The position numbers and the translations under genes were made by a program. A stretch of 64,000 nt of DNA from Candidatus Nitrosocosmicus franklandus (GTDB lineage Archaea > Thermoproteota > Nitrososphaeria > Nitrososphaerales > Nitrososphaeraceae), in NCBI RefSeq assembly GCF_900696045.1, contig NZ_LR216287.1:124001-188000 (forward strand). Direction: 5' to 3'. Below are positions 28,569 to 39,306 of this stretch, piece by piece. The notes under the pieces are model-generated. The model saw only the letters and a program-made list of their open reading frames with translations, did no database searches and was not told where the DNA came from. Each line of letters begins with the position of its first letter. Positions within the stretch are counted from its first letter, which is position 1.

Positions 28569-29444
28569 TTGAAAGTATTAATAACAGGTGAAAATGGTTT
28601 TATAGGTAAGAGACTTAAACAGCATTTTCAAAGATTAGGAGTAGATATTTTTTCTAATTATAATGTTAATGATACTAATGTGAATATTAACAAACAAATT
28701 AACATTCTTGAAAAGGAAAAACTGGATCGCCTTCAAGGGAATATAGATGTCATAATTCATCTTGCATCAAAAACCTCTATTCCTCTCTCACTTGCTGATC
28801 CGTATGACACATATTATACAAATATCATCGGAACCCTAAATATTTTAGAGTTTGCCAGAAATAAAGATATTAACAACATTATTAATGTAAGTACATATGT
28901 ATACGGAAGGCCATTGTATAATCCAATTGATGAGAATCATCCGGTAAACCCACATTCTCCTTATAATAAGAGTAAATTATTAGCTGAAGAACTTTGTAGT
29001 AATTATTCAAAGGACTATAAATTAAATATAGTAACATTAAGACCATTCTATATTTATGGTCCGCTTTCTAAACCACTTTCCTTTCTCCCTACTATTATTC
29101 ACCAGATTAAGACAACTGGAAAGGCGATATTAAGTCAAAAGAATACAAAAAGAGATTTTTTATACATTGACGATTTTGTAAAGCTCATTTTGAGGATCAT
29201 AAATGATTTTCCAAATGGTTACAATGTGTATAATGTTGGATCAGGAAAGAGCAACAGCTTAGAAGATGTCATAGAAATACTTGAAAAAAATATGCAAAGG
29301 AAAGTATCAATTGATTATGACGAATCTATCAGGCCCAACGATATTTTAGAAATGGTGGCCGATATTCGTAAGGTATCAAATAAATTTAGTTGGGAACCAG
29401 AAATCGACTTAGAAGAAGGATTAAAACGACTCTTGTCTAACTAG
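28569..29444 (+). CDS. NAD-dependent sugar epimerase/dehydratase (extended SDR)
   Basis: Extended short-chain dehydrogenase: the NAD loop GENGFIGKRL at the N-terminus, IIHLASKTSIPLS, the active-site Y-x3-K in HSPYNKSKLLAEEL, and RDFLYIDDF near 195. 291 residues, TTG start. Family members epimerise or dehydrate nucleotide-activated sugars (UDP-galactose, GDP- or dTDP-hexoses). It is the only gene on its strand here, 2 kb before the first glycosyltransferase, with an acetyltransferase relic between. It presumably supplies an activated sugar for the glycan locus. Confidence 0.85.
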   Translation: MKVLITGENGFIGKRLKQHFQRLGVDIFSNYNVNDTNVNINKQINILEKEKLDRLQGNIDVIIHLASKTSIPLSLADPYDTYYTNIIGTLNILEFARNKDINNIINVSTYVYGRPLYNPIDENHPVNPHSPYNKSKLLAEELCSNYSKDYKLNIVTLRPFYIYGPLSKPLSFLPTIIHQIKTTGKAILSQKNTKRDFLYIDDFVKLILRIINDFPNGYNVYNVGSGKSNSLEDVIEILEKNMQRKVSIDYDESIRPNDILEMVADIRKVSNKFSWEPEIDLEEGLKRLLSN

Positions 29445-30430
29445 AGAGAGTCGCTAACCACTAGAGTATCTGCTGTTAACCTAATTTAACTTCCTTTACT
29501 TATTACTTTATAAGTTCCTTAATGAGAAATCATGTCACAACCGACGTGTTTAGATTCTTTGAATATCATAAGTCAAAATTCTAATATATTAGATAGATAC
29601 CAAAGCCGCCAGCCTTTATATCTTTCGTAAATTCGTAGAGTATTAGAAATTCAAATTAAAACGGCTGAAAGTTGACTTTCTCATTGGATTTGCGAAATAG
29701 AAGATCATTAAGTTGTGAAAAAGTCTCTTGTATTTTTAATCAATTGAAAGAAAGTAACAATCAATAATACAACCATGTAGTAGAAAGTTGACATGTTGAT
29801 ATATGATTAACTAATTAAAGAGAAAATAAATGAAAGTTATACTGAAAATCGTTTACTATTGGTACATGCTTTGTTAGGTAGTTAGTGGAGAATTAATACG
29901 ATTTTTGTATTACTAAACAAATAGATATAACTGTGTAGTCGATCTCAATACCCATATCTAGTGATAAAAGAATGAATTTTCAGATCATTTTCTAAAATGC
30001 AGGAAATGTAACTGGACTATTTTCAAATATACATCAAATCCAATAGATCTCAAATTATAATACAAAACGAATCAAGAGTCTATTTTAAGTATTACTCCAC
30101 GATTTCTGGTATAGCATCTATCTCCATTGCCAAATTGGAGATTTATACTTGAATTCCTCATACACCTCGGATAAATATTAAACTTATATCCCACCGATAG
30201 TAAATAATCTATAAATTTTTCAAATATGGAAAAAAATAAATGTGTTGGAACAAATGTGCTTAATAATTCCTAAGTGAACTATTAAGAGAAAAAGGCATAT
30301 GCAGAGTTAAATGGAATATCATAAGACAAATAGCAAGAGCAAGTTGAAGGCTCATTTGACGAAACCTTGGCTCCTACATTCATTATCTACAAAACCTCCT
30401 TTCTCAAGTATGGCTGTAACAATATACTAA
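29445..30430. other. Gene-free spacer
   Basis: Nearly 1 kb of AT-rich sequence without supported coding frames. Traces of the acetyltransferase gene may reach back to about 30300, but they are too decayed to place. Confidence 0.4.
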
Positions 30431-30817
30431 ATCAGAGGAACTAGAATACGGAAGGACATTTATATTGGCGACAACGTCCACATAGATCTGCTGCGTATTG
30501 ATTTAATAACAATAGACGATAATGTACTAATTGGAATGAAGACAATGATTTTTGCTCACCGATCTCATTGATCTCCATTTCTTGAAAGCATTTATTTAAG
30601 AACTACGTTACCTGTGGTAATAAATAAAGGGATTTGGATTGCTCTGGGGTGTATTATTCTCATTGGTGTGACTATTGGAGAGTATAGCATAGTAGGAGCA
30701 GAATCGGTTGTCCTTAAAGACGTTTAACAATATAATGTCATTGCAGGTAATCCGGCCAAATTTATAAAAAGTAAATCGAATCCAAACCAACAAGCAAATT
30801 TGGTTATTGAATTGTAG
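30431..30817 (+). pseudogene. Hexapeptide-repeat acetyltransferase, broken
   Basis: Read in one frame this encodes RKDIYIGDNVHIDLLRIDL, then DDNVLIGMKTMIFAHRSH, then WIALGCIILIGVTIGEYSIV, then VIAGNPAKFIK. That is the left-handed beta-helix and C-terminal signature of sugar O-acetyltransferases (maa/WecH type). In-frame stops interrupt it at 30428-30430, 30569-30571 and 30725-30727. It once modified a surface sugar and is now dead. The neighbours are the epimerase and glycosyltransferases. Confidence 0.8.
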
Positions 30818-31655
30818 TCAAATGGGACTCATAATTATTATTACCTAATCGATCTAATTTAACTTCTTATATAGTTTGACTTAAAATTCTTTAGCATTTA
30901 ACTTGCTTCCTACATAAGACCACATAATAGAGAGTCAGGTTACTAAGCAGAATCTATTATTTGACTAAGGCAGAGAATTTCTGATGCTTAATTAAGGCAT
31001 GGGATTTCATGTATCTCGATAAACCCATACACTTTACATCAGGCAATTACCATAATATCATTTTTGTGACCAATTTGTTCCTTGAATCTTGTATAATTTA
31101 TGTTCAGTAGTCTAAGTGATAGTCTAGACTTTATTCAAATTGACAAATTTACTCCCAAATTAATTGTTAAATGAAACCTTCGACAATTCGGATTTGTAGA
31201 AAAAATCTTTGAGCTAATATCAGGATTAGATCATCCATCATTTCTTTTGTAATCAAGTAGCATCAATTATAATCTGTAAATGATATTTTTGAATAACATA
31301 AAACAATATTTCGATATTTTTTATGAATGAGCATTTTACGCTCAAATCCCCAACGTTTGTATTTGAGCCTGTGAACATGATACCGATTTTTCTCCTTACT
31401 GCTTATTTCCTCAAGTTGTCTCACTTGATTCTGAAATAAGTAGCTAATTTCGAGTATTATTCTAGTATCATGTATTATAAACAGCCTAATCGGGACCAAG
31501 AAATCTTTTGAATTTTTATTTCCTGTGGTATGTGTTTTGAGAGAATGCTATCATGTTGCAAGTATTTTACTTTCGATAACTCCGTGGGTCATGAAAGATC
31601 TGTAAATCCCAATATCAACGCATGGTTGATAATAAACCCAGCTTTTATATCAAAT
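30818..31655. other. Spacer before the first glycosyltransferase
   Basis: No supported gene. A minus-strand frame at 31263-31499 has no family match I can name. The frame of the glycosyltransferase is open from 31530, but its first 42 codons are not family-like. Confidence 0.4.
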
Positions 31656-32831
31656 ATGAATACTAACTTTAAAGTTTTACATGTTACTCCATTATATATG
31701 CCGAAAATCGGAGGTGTATCTATTTACGTTAGCAATCTTGCAACTCAACTGAAAGATTTGAATTATGATATAACTATTATTGCACCCAAGCACATTCGAA
31801 AGGAAATTGTTCCTACAGATCCACCAAACATTATCAGGGTTCCTTCAATCTATTTTCCAGATTGGCCATTACCGCTCAAAAGTGCCAGTATACCACTAGA
31901 CGGAGGGAAAAAAATTAGTAAAATAATTCAAAGAGGATGTTTTGATTTGATCCATATTCATGGCCATGTCTTTCCAATTTCGTTAATGGCAATAGATTTA
32001 GCTTACAAGTATAAGATACCTTGTATTTTGTCAATCCTTGGAACATTCGGTCTAAATCCTCATAGTCTTGGTGGAAAATTAGGTTTGGAAAAAACTTTTA
32101 ACAAACTATTTTTTTCCAGGGCCTTAAAAAAAGTAAACGCTGTAATCGGATCTACCCCCAATGTTACCAATTATGCTAGAAGTTATGCACCGCTTTCACT
32201 TAAGTATTTTACTATTCCTTATGGAATAAATATGACGCAATTTAGAGAAAATATAAGTAATAAATACATTTATCGTCAGAAATATAATATTCAAAATGAC
32301 AAGATAGTAATACTTTTTAGTGGTCGGTTCGAGCACATAAAGGGAATTATAGAGTTTGCGAGTGCAATAAAACTTCTTTTTATAAACAACCCTAACATAG
32401 AAGTAGTCATCGTAGGCGAAGGTTCCCTAAAAGATAGAGTTTACTCAATGTTGAGCGATATCCCAAATGTACATTTGCTTAAATGGCAACCTCAAGATAA
32501 ATTACACGAAATCTATCTACTTTCAGATATGTTTGTCATCTGTTCCAAAACTGAAGGATTGCCTATTGCCTTGCTGGAAGCGATGGCGGCTTCGCTGCAT
32601 ATCTTATATACACCAGTTGGTGGCATACCTGATGTCCTAAAAGAGTATGCTTCAAAAACACTCATTCCCAGAAGCACTGTGGAAGATATATACAATGCTC
32701 TCAGAAAATCAATTACAGATTATGATAAATTTGACAAGGGGCAATCAAATACGGGTAATGTATTAGATTGGAAGGAAGTCGCAATAGAAACCGATAAGGC
32801 CTATAAACAAATTATTGGATTTTCTTCATGA
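31656..32831 (+). CDS. GT4 family glycosyltransferase
   Basis: GT-B fold retaining glycosyltransferase, 391 residues from the ATG at 31656. The frame continues 42 codons upstream, but MNTNFKVLHVTPLYMPKIGG is the normal GT4 beginning. The acceptor-side motif PKIGGVSIYVSNLA, the VLFSGRFEHIKGI turn, and EGLPIALLEAMA (E-x7-E) for the nucleotide-sugar donor are all present. It probably acts at the cytoplasmic membrane face, extending a lipid-linked oligosaccharide. The next gene on this strand is another GT4. Donor sugar unknown. Confidence 0.85.
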   Translation: MNTNFKVLHVTPLYMPKIGGVSIYVSNLATQLKDLNYDITIIAPKHIRKEIVPTDPPNIIRVPSIYFPDWPLPLKSASIPLDGGKKISKIIQRGCFDLIHIHGHVFPISLMAIDLAYKYKIPCILSILGTFGLNPHSLGGKLGLEKTFNKLFFSRALKKVNAVIGSTPNVTNYARSYAPLSLKYFTIPYGINMTQFRENISNKYIYRQKYNIQNDKIVILFSGRFEHIKGIIEFASAIKLLFINNPNIEVVIVGEGSLKDRVYSMLSDIPNVHLLKWQPQDKLHEIYLLSDMFVICSKTEGLPIALLEAMAASLHILYTPVGGIPDVLKEYASKTLIPRSTVEDIYNALRKSITDYDKFDKGQSNTGNVLDWKEVAIETDKAYKQIIGFSS

Positions 32832-33210
32832 TATTATCAGTTTTTTAATTTTGTCATCACGATTCTCTATTTAGTCAAATGTTTATGGAATAGTAATAAT
32901 ATTGTAAGATTATGCACATCTTATCTGATCTTAGTTAATTCGGATATGCTAAAAAAAACAGACTCAGTCAGTAAATTGCAATTAACAAAGCGTAATGAGA
33001 ATCAAGCTTCAAAGTCTATCTCATCGAATTAGTTTTACAATAATCGGCTATCTTGAATACAATCCATACCTCTATAGATATTTGAGCTATTGTACAATAT
33101 ATACTACAATAAGGTAACTTAAATAAATGGAGATAAATTAGGTTAAGTATCTACTGAAAGATACTTATAGAGAATAGATAAATATATAATGAGATTTAGG
33201 ATAATTATAT
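32832..33210. other. Gene-free spacer
   Basis: No frame is supported. A likely promoter for the following gene lies near 33120-33185 (AT-rich, several TATA-like elements). Confidence 0.4.
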
Positions 33211-34284
33211 TTGGATCCCGAATTATCTATACTATTTTTATGTACTTTTCCGAAGTTAAATAAGAATGGAGTACATCGATTTGCTCTTGAGATAATAAAT
33301 GGGGTAAAGTCTAAAGAGCCTAGGGTTTTTGAATTATACTGGTCTGTTGAAAAAGGGAAATTAAGTAGCTACATCGATTTATTTAATAATTATTTAGCAG
33401 TAATTAAAAGAGCAAAGATTATACATTTTGTATCTCTTACACCTTATAATATCCCGTTTTTAGTACTGGCAAAGTTGCTTAGAAAAAAAATAATTATTTC
33501 GTATCATGGAAATTATTTAGCAGAAGTTTCGATTTTTAAGAAACCACATATTTTTATACCTTTTTGGATTTCTGATAGAATTTCAAGAAGTTTGGCGCAC
33601 AAGATCGTTTCCGCCAGTGTATTCTTGATAAACGAAATGAAGATTAATTCAAAAAAATGCCACGTTATCCCTTATCCATATGATCTGAAGATACTCGATG
33701 ATGTGGTAAAAAAGAACCTAAAAACAATTCCAACTGAGATATTATTTGCAACAGCAACAAATTTTAACATACATGAAAAGGTAAAAGGCTTGAAGTATCT
33801 TCTTGATGCATTCGAGTCTATTTCAAAAAAGGTGGAAGGAGTTCGTTTGTTGGTCTTTGGATTTGGCAAATATCTTGAGAGTTACAAAACGAAATACATA
33901 AATAATCAAAATATTGTTTTCATGGGATTTAGAGATGATTTTAGGGATTTCTTGACAGGTATAGATGCATACGTTCACGTTTCAAGTTTGGATAACCAAC
34001 CTTACGCAATAATTGAAGCTTTGACTAGTGGAAAGGTTATAATTTGTAATGACTTGGGCGGTTTAGTCGAGACCATAGACCCAATTAATAATTACGTCGT
34101 CTCCTTAAATACAGAATCGATTTTAAATGTCCTCCATGAAGTAATAGATTTGATTAGAAATCGGCCTAATGATTTTTATGAAAAAGGAAACAAAAATAAA
34201 AAATTTGCTGCAGATAGATACTCGTCACATATTATATCTAATGAATATATTAAATTGTATAACAAATTATTGGTCAATGAATGA
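33211..34284 (+). CDS. GT4 family glycosyltransferase
   Basis: 357 residues, TTG start at 33211 (MDPELSILFLCTFPKLNKNG), with the glycine-containing first loop, then a Rossmann-like C-terminal half. The donor-binding patch is SSLDNQPYAIIEALTSGKVI (E-x-A form of E-x7-E). Sequence similarity to the neighbour at 31656 appears low, so it likely adds a different sugar or linkage. There is no membrane segment, so it is a peripheral cytoplasmic enzyme. The gap to the next gene is 900 bases, so it is transcribed alone. Confidence 0.83.
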   Translation: MDPELSILFLCTFPKLNKNGVHRFALEIINGVKSKEPRVFELYWSVEKGKLSSYIDLFNNYLAVIKRAKIIHFVSLTPYNIPFLVLAKLLRKKIIISYHGNYLAEVSIFKKPHIFIPFWISDRISRSLAHKIVSASVFLINEMKINSKKCHVIPYPYDLKILDDVVKKNLKTIPTEILFATATNFNIHEKVKGLKYLLDAFESISKKVEGVRLLVFGFGKYLESYKTKYINNQNIVFMGFRDDFRDFLTGIDAYVHVSSLDNQPYAIIEALTSGKVIICNDLGGLVETIDPINNYVVSLNTESILNVLHEVIDLIRNRPNDFYEKGNKNKKFAADRYSSHIISNEYIKLYNKLLVNE

Positions 34285-35136
34285 TTATATCGATTGTCCA
34301 GTATTCAACAAATTCGACTTCAAGATAGAGTTTATCTTTACATAGGTAAAATACATTACAAAAATGCAAATTAGTATATGAACTACATTTTATTGATCAA
34401 GATTTTCATTTCAGTCAAACCTGAGTTCTACTAGAGTCAAAAGACAAACAGGTAATGTCATTGAGTTTCCACCTGCCGAGAAAACAAAGTAAAATTTTCG
34501 AATTATTTCTTCAAATCGTGTTATCTAATTCTTCAATTCATATTAACTATAGGTATTTCTGTAACTTCTACTATCCCTCCAATGGAACCAGTGTCAAGGT
34601 GCAATAGATTAAATCTAGGTATTTTTAGAGTAATTATTAATTATAGAATATTTTATTTATTTTTGGTTTGAGCTGTTATCAAAGCCCTGAACAAGACCAC
34701 TCTTAGCTCTGACGATTTCTAATATAATTTTTTTGAATTCTAATTTTTATAATAAAATCTTGATAATACATGTATCTCTTGAAAGGTCCAAACCATACCT
34801 CTAGATCTAACGGAATAGAGTAACTATAATAATACTCTTGTATAGTATCACAAATATTAATTTGTGTGCATTAGTTGTTGTATCTTATTATAATATTGTT
34901 ACTAACCACAAATGAACTAATAGAAATACCTTAAATAAGTATATTTATGACCTTACTCAAAATATGATCAATGTATTTTCAAAATAAGATCTTTTTTCTA
35001 GTCCAATCATACTATTTGACAGATTTATTGTTGAATTATAGTATGTATAATCCATTCTCAACTGACTCAAGCAAAATATTTTAGAACGAATTAATACAAA
35101 TACATCGATTCATTCGTTCCTCTCATTATATTACTA
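34285..35136. other. Gene-free spacer
   Basis: Long AT-rich spacer without a supported gene; it ends at the left border of the 739-bp duplicated segment. Confidence 0.4.
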
Positions 35137-35875
35137 TTCAAAAGTATGATTTTGGTAAACAATCTTTTAGAAGAATACTAATATAATAGAATTATAAATT
35201 AAATCTATGTGGTTACAAATAATAAAGATGTATTTTAGTTTGATATTTGTCATAGTTATATTATCTGTATTTGTACAATCAGCAGTGCCTTTTCAAATCG
35301 CTAATTCTCAATCACAAGGTAGTAACTATCCTATTCGAGATACAGAATTTGTCGAATACTATGATCCATATTCCATGATAAATATTTCTTATCCATCTTT
35401 TTGGCAAAAATCCAATGTATCTAATTCAGAAAGTATATCATTTGTATCACCCATAAAAACTATTGGTGTGATTGTTCAAAACGCACCTACACTTAATGCA
35501 ACAATTGATGAGATAGCTATGAACACAATCAGTTTCATAAAGGAAAGTTTTTTGAATGCTACTATTCTTGATATTACTACATCATCTTCTGAAGATGGAT
35601 CCACAATTCAGAGTCTAACATTTACCTTCGTGAATGGTAAAGATAAAGAAAAAGTATTACTTTTATCAAAAATTTTCGAAGATAGGACTTTCACCTTTTT
35701 GTATTATGCAGACGATATCTTGTTCGATCATTTTACTCCACTAACATCAGTTATGTTAGATTCATTTCAAATACCTTATTTTAGAGATGCATTTTCACCA
35801 AAGGATTTATACAATGTAGAATTATTATCTAGAGAAGATCTTCTTCCAACCACACAAACATCAAATACTACTAAT
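35137..35875 (+). repeat. 739-bp direct repeat, copy 1
   Basis: Matches 44777-45515 with a constant offset of 9640 bases; the encoded protein is the same residue for residue and the DNA looks unchanged on inspection. It includes the 70-base upstream region and the first 223 codons of the PsbP-like protein gene. Confidence 0.9.
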
Positions 35876-36682
35876 GCAAACACTACCTCTAATTCCTCAG
35901 GCACAAGCGAATCAAATAATCGACAACCCTCAGAAAACCAAAGCCTTCCAACCACACAAACATCAAATACTACTAATGCAAACACTACCTCTAATTCCTC
36001 AGGCACAAGCGAATCAAATAATCGACAACCCTCAGAAAACCAAAGCCTTCCAACCACACAAACATCAAATACTACTAATGCAAACACTACCTCTAATTCC
36101 TCAGGCACAAGCGAATCAAATAATCGACAACCCTCAGAAAACCAAAGCCTTCCAACCACACAAACATCAAATACTACTAATGCAAACACTACCTCTAATT
36201 CCTCAGGCACAAGCGAATCAAATAATCAACTATCTTTAGATACCATAGATTTCGCCACATATGAAAATAATGATTTAGGTATAAAAATTGATTATCCTAC
36301 TAACTTCATTAAGATTGAAAATGACAGAGGAAGCACATTTCTTAATGAGGAAAAAAATTTAGGCGCGACTATAGCGGATATACCAATAAAGAATTCTTTT
36401 TTGAATGAATTTAAGAATCAACAAGTCTTACATCTTAACCGAACCTTGAATGACTTTAACATTTTAGATTCAGAAGTGTCCGATTTTATGGGCTATCCTA
36501 CAGATATGATATTATTTAACTATAAAAATGGAACACAATTATATAAAGGGGTGCAATTTATCAAGGTATCAAATGATAATACCTCTGCAGATATTTTTAC
36601 GTACTTCGCTCCTTCCGTTCAAGTATTTGATGAATTCTTACCAGTTGCTGTGGAAATGTTCAGATCGCTAGAATTATCATAG
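35207..36682 (+). CDS. Secreted protein, two PsbP-like domains with Thr/Asn/Ser repeat linker
   Basis: Signal peptide at residues 1-31 (KMYFSLIFVIVILSVFVQSA). Domain 1 (about 45-205) and domain 2 (about 345-491) both start with the pattern of a PsbP/Mog1-like fold (DPYSMINISYPSFWQKSN; ENNDLGIKIDYPTNFIKIEN). Between them three full 34-residue repeats and one partial copy (LPTTQTSNTTNANTTSNSSG then TSESNNRQPSENQS) form a likely glycosylated, extended spacer. A lone surface lipoprotein-like or secreted protein; function unknown. Its 5' part is duplicated at 44847. Confidence 0.8.
   Translation: MWLQIIKMYFSLIFVIVILSVFVQSAVPFQIANSQSQGSNYPIRDTEFVEYYDPYSMINISYPSFWQKSNVSNSESISFVSPIKTIGVIVQNAPTLNATIDEIAMNTISFIKESFLNATILDITTSSSEDGSTIQSLTFTFVNGKDKEKVLLLSKIFEDRTFTFLYYADDILFDHFTPLTSVMLDSFQIPYFRDAFSPKDLYNVELLSREDLLPTTQTSNTTNANTTSNSSGTSESNNRQPSENQSLPTTQTSNTTNANTTSNSSGTSESNNRQPSENQSLPTTQTSNTTNANTTSNSSGTSESNNRQPSENQSLPTTQTSNTTNANTTSNSSGTSESNNQLSLDTIDFATYENNDLGIKIDYPTNFIKIENDRGSTFLNEEKNLGATIADIPIKNSFLNEFKNQQVLHLNRTLNDFNILDSEVSDFMGYPTDMILFNYKNGTQLYKGVQFIKVSNDNTSADIFTYFAPSVQVFDEFLPVAVEMFRSLELS
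35843..36230 (+). repeat. 102-bp in-frame tandem repeat (34 codons)
   Basis: Copies begin at 35843, 35945, 36047 and 36149, with essentially no differences; the fourth stops after about 27 codons. It encodes the Thr/Asn/Ser-rich linker and can expand or shrink without breaking the frame. Confidence 0.9.
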
Positions 36683-37022
36683 GTAAGCATCAGGAATTAA
36701 TTATATCCTTATACTGCGGTAAGACAATTATATCCTTATACTGCGGTAAGACTTATCAGTCTTCAGAAAAAAACGTTACAAAATTTGATAAGTATAAACA
36801 AGACATACTTACAAATTACTAGATTATAAACCAGAATTTCTTGGTATTTTCTAATAGGATGGAGACAGGCAGGGTATTTCATATAAACTTAGATTCAATG
36901 CAGAGCTGTAACATTTTCCAAAGATGATTCTTCAGAAGGATATGATTTAATAATATATCTATTCTTTCTCAACTATTGGAAGAAACTGATTCTAAAACAT
37001 CCAATTATCATCGTTGTAATAC
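36683..37022. other. Spacer with a 27-bp tandem repeat
   Basis: No gene. A 27-bp unit (aattatatccttatactgcg + gtaagac) occurs twice at 36699-36725 and 36726-36752. The rest is AT-rich, up to the IS5-type element. Confidence 0.5.
36699..36752. repeat. 27-bp tandem repeat, two copies
   Basis: Two exact neighbouring copies just after the PsbP-like protein gene; possible terminator region. Confidence 0.85.
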
Positions 37023-37025
37023 TAA
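37023..37025. repeat. TAA target duplication of the IS5-type element, left
   Basis: Matches 37974-37976 on the other side of the element. Confidence 0.6.
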
Positions 37026-37973
37026 GAACCTATCCCAAAATTCGATAGAAATATAGCTCCTTATCTGTCTTGGTAAACCGTGATCTGTGTCCAGACTAAG
37101 GAAGACAAAGCAAAACACACTCTTCCTACTATCAGAAGGATTCCCGATGAATTATGGGACGAGTGTAAGAAGATACTGCCTAAAGAAAAGCCTCCAAAAA
37201 CTGTGGGTAGACCGATTATTCCATATAAACAAGTACTGGATGGGATCCTTTACGTTCTTAGAACGGGGTGCCAATGGAAGATGCTTCCAAAAGAATATGG
37301 TTCAGGTTCTACCTGTCACAGGAGATTTCAGGAGTGGAATAAACTGGATGTATTTAAAAATGCATGGATCAAACTATTGAAAGATTATGAAGATAAAATT
37401 GGTCTCAACTGGACGTGGCAATCCATAGACAGTATATCCATAAAGTCATCTTTAGGGGGGCCAAGACTGGAAATAATCCCACAGACAGGAGCAAACTAGG
37501 CACAAAAAGACACATTTTGACAGAGAAGAAAGGTATTCCTCTATCGGTTGTAATTTCACCTGCTAGCACTCACGACATCAATCTGGTAACAGATGTAGTC
37601 GATAATACAGTAATAAAAAGACCAAAATCATTATCCAGATCGAGACGACGACGACGACGATTACAACATCTGTGTCTTGATAAGGGATACAAATCTGCAG
37701 AGGAAGAACAGGAATTAATCAAACGAGGATATGTTCTGCACATTCCAATCAAGAAGAAAAAAGGGAAGAAAGGTGAAATTGGCAAAGAAATATCAATGCC
37801 AAACCGTAAGAAATATTCTTCCAAGAGATGGGTTGTAGAGAGAACGAATTCATGGCATAACAGGATTAGGAAACTCTTCACACGATATGAAAAGAAGGAT
37901 GAAAACTATCTTGGTCTAGCACAGTTCTCTTGTAGTATAATCATCTATAGAAAGTTAATTTTGGGATAGGCTC
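37026..37973 (+). mobile_element. IS5-type (IS427-like) insertion sequence
   Basis: 948 bp. The 17-base inverted repeats GAACCTATCCCAAAATT (left) and GAGCCTATCCCAAAATT (complement of right end) differ at one base. TAA is duplicated at 37023-37025 and 37974-37976, the TNA type of target duplication common in this group. It encodes two overlapping frames typical of a transposase made by frameshifting. It lies between the PsbP-like gene and the repeat-bearing membrane protein gene, with no sign of interrupting either. Confidence 0.88.
37080..37969 (+). CDS. IS5-type DDE transposase, two frames joined by probable -1 frameshift
   Basis: Frame A (37080-37499, GTG start) has the N-terminal domain (IPDELWDECKKILP, PYKQVLDGILYVLRTGCQWK) and the first catalytic Asp in QSIDSISIKSS. 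Frame B (ends 37969) continues with GAKTGNNPTDRSKLGTKRHI, the second Asp in LCLDKGY and the Glu in WVVERTNSWHNRIRKL. The frames overlap. The run TTTAGGGGGG at 37451-37460 sits just after the first Asp motif and is a good slippage site for a -1 shift. All catalytic residues are kept, so the element may still be active if the shift occurs. Confidence 0.85.
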
Positions 37974-37999
37974 TAAATCTATCTGTATTCAATCTTATT

Positions 38000-39271
38000 C
38001 TAAGCAGAGTAGTCCTTATCACGTGCATACTTTAGAAAAATAACTACCAGAATGAAAGGAATAGAAATCAGCACTCCCGCAACAACTGTTGGATCACGAA
38101 GAATGTTTAGAAAATTTAGATCATTATATTTAAGCATACTTGAAGGTATTTTCGTAACATTCCCTACCATTGTAACATTACTAGCTAAGGTATTGACATC
38201 TGACATATATACACTAAACGATGTTGTTCCATTAATAAACCGATCTTGTTTTGGATTTATAAATTTCCCATAATAATAATCTTTCAAAACCGTATGTCCA
38301 ATGACATTTACATTTGGTTGATTCATGTATATCGGGATCGGTTCACGACTCGTTAAATAAATATTCGATACATTAGCGATTTCAAATGTCTTGCCATGTG
38401 AGATTCCATTTATGTAAGCATCATCTGAAAAAGTGAACTCCAACGTCGTTCCTTCATCAATAGATATCTTGCTATACAACCCCCTACCATCATTCAATTT
38501 GATCTTGCTATTACTAACATTAAAGAATACATTTGTATAATTTGAAATATCCAATTGCGAAACATCATTATATTTAATCTGATCAAAATTATCACTCTTG
38601 GTTTTTATCACTAGCTCCTCAAGAGCAACCGTAGGAAAGATAACTGATGTGGTATTAATTGCGATATCCCCGCTCGCGTTCATTTCGCGAAAGATATTGA
38701 GATCTCTAAAATTAGTTGGTTTTGAAGCAAGGGGCTCCAGGGGCATTATTTCGGATAGATTTCTAAGGTAATTTGAGAAATTAAATGATGATAACTTATT
38801 CTCGTTCATTAAGGATAGCAAAGGATAAATGTCAACATAGGTAATTGTTCCACTTCCAAAAGGTTTTTTCAAAACTGGTATCGACAAATTCACACTATTC
38901 TCAATGGTGTCACCTAAGGCATTACCTTCACTGTTGAAAATCATAAATGGGGTGCTATCTTGTTGAATAGGTTGATCAGTTATTGTAATATTGCTGGCAT
39001 CACCTAAGGCATTACCTTCACTGTTGAAAATCATAAACGGGGTGCTATCTTGTTGAATAGGTTGATCAGTTATTGTAATATTGCTGGCATCACCTAAGGC
39101 ATTACCTTCACTGTTGAAAATCATAAACGGGGTGCTATCTTGTTGAATAGGTTGATCAGTTATTGTAATATTGCTGGCATCACCTAAGGCATTACCTTCA
39201 CTGTTGAAAATCATAAATGGGGTGCTATCTTGTTGAATAGGTTGATCATATTTAGTACTTGAGTGTAGCAA
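38000..39271 (-). pseudogene. C-terminal part of the split membrane protein, with 30-residue tandem repeats
   Basis: The 423-residue frame begins near a TTG, but its reading frame is open further back and there encodes YVFNTNGYGTLANTIFGNSS, a natural continuation of the preceding gene's ending GGNLY. A 4-base loss or similar near 39345 therefore splits one gene. It contains four copies (three full, one partial) of DQPIQQDSTPFMIFNSEGNA plus LGDASNITIT, an extracellular domain of about 280 residues, and a C-terminal membrane helix (VVAGVLISIPFILVVIFLKY) with a short basic tail. Separate expression of this fragment is doubtful as it has no signal peptide. Confidence 0.75.
38909..39247 (-). repeat. 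90-bp in-frame tandem repeat (30 codons)
   Basis: Units at 39247-39158, 39157-39068, 39067-38978 and a partial one to 38909. Copies differ only by single bases (for example AAATGGGG versus AAACGGGG), so the expansion is recent. Confidence 0.9.
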
Positions 39272-39306
39272 CGATATCTCTGATGAGTTACCAAATATAG
39301 TATTAG

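Noticed and set aside
31530-31655. 42-codon N-terminal extension of the first GT4 enzyme
   Set aside because: Not family-like and not followed by a suitable promoter; the ATG at 31656 gives the normal GT4 start.
35776-36239. Repeated frames on both strands inside the 102-bp repeat
   Set aside because: Shadows of the repeat, since 102 is divisible by three in every frame.
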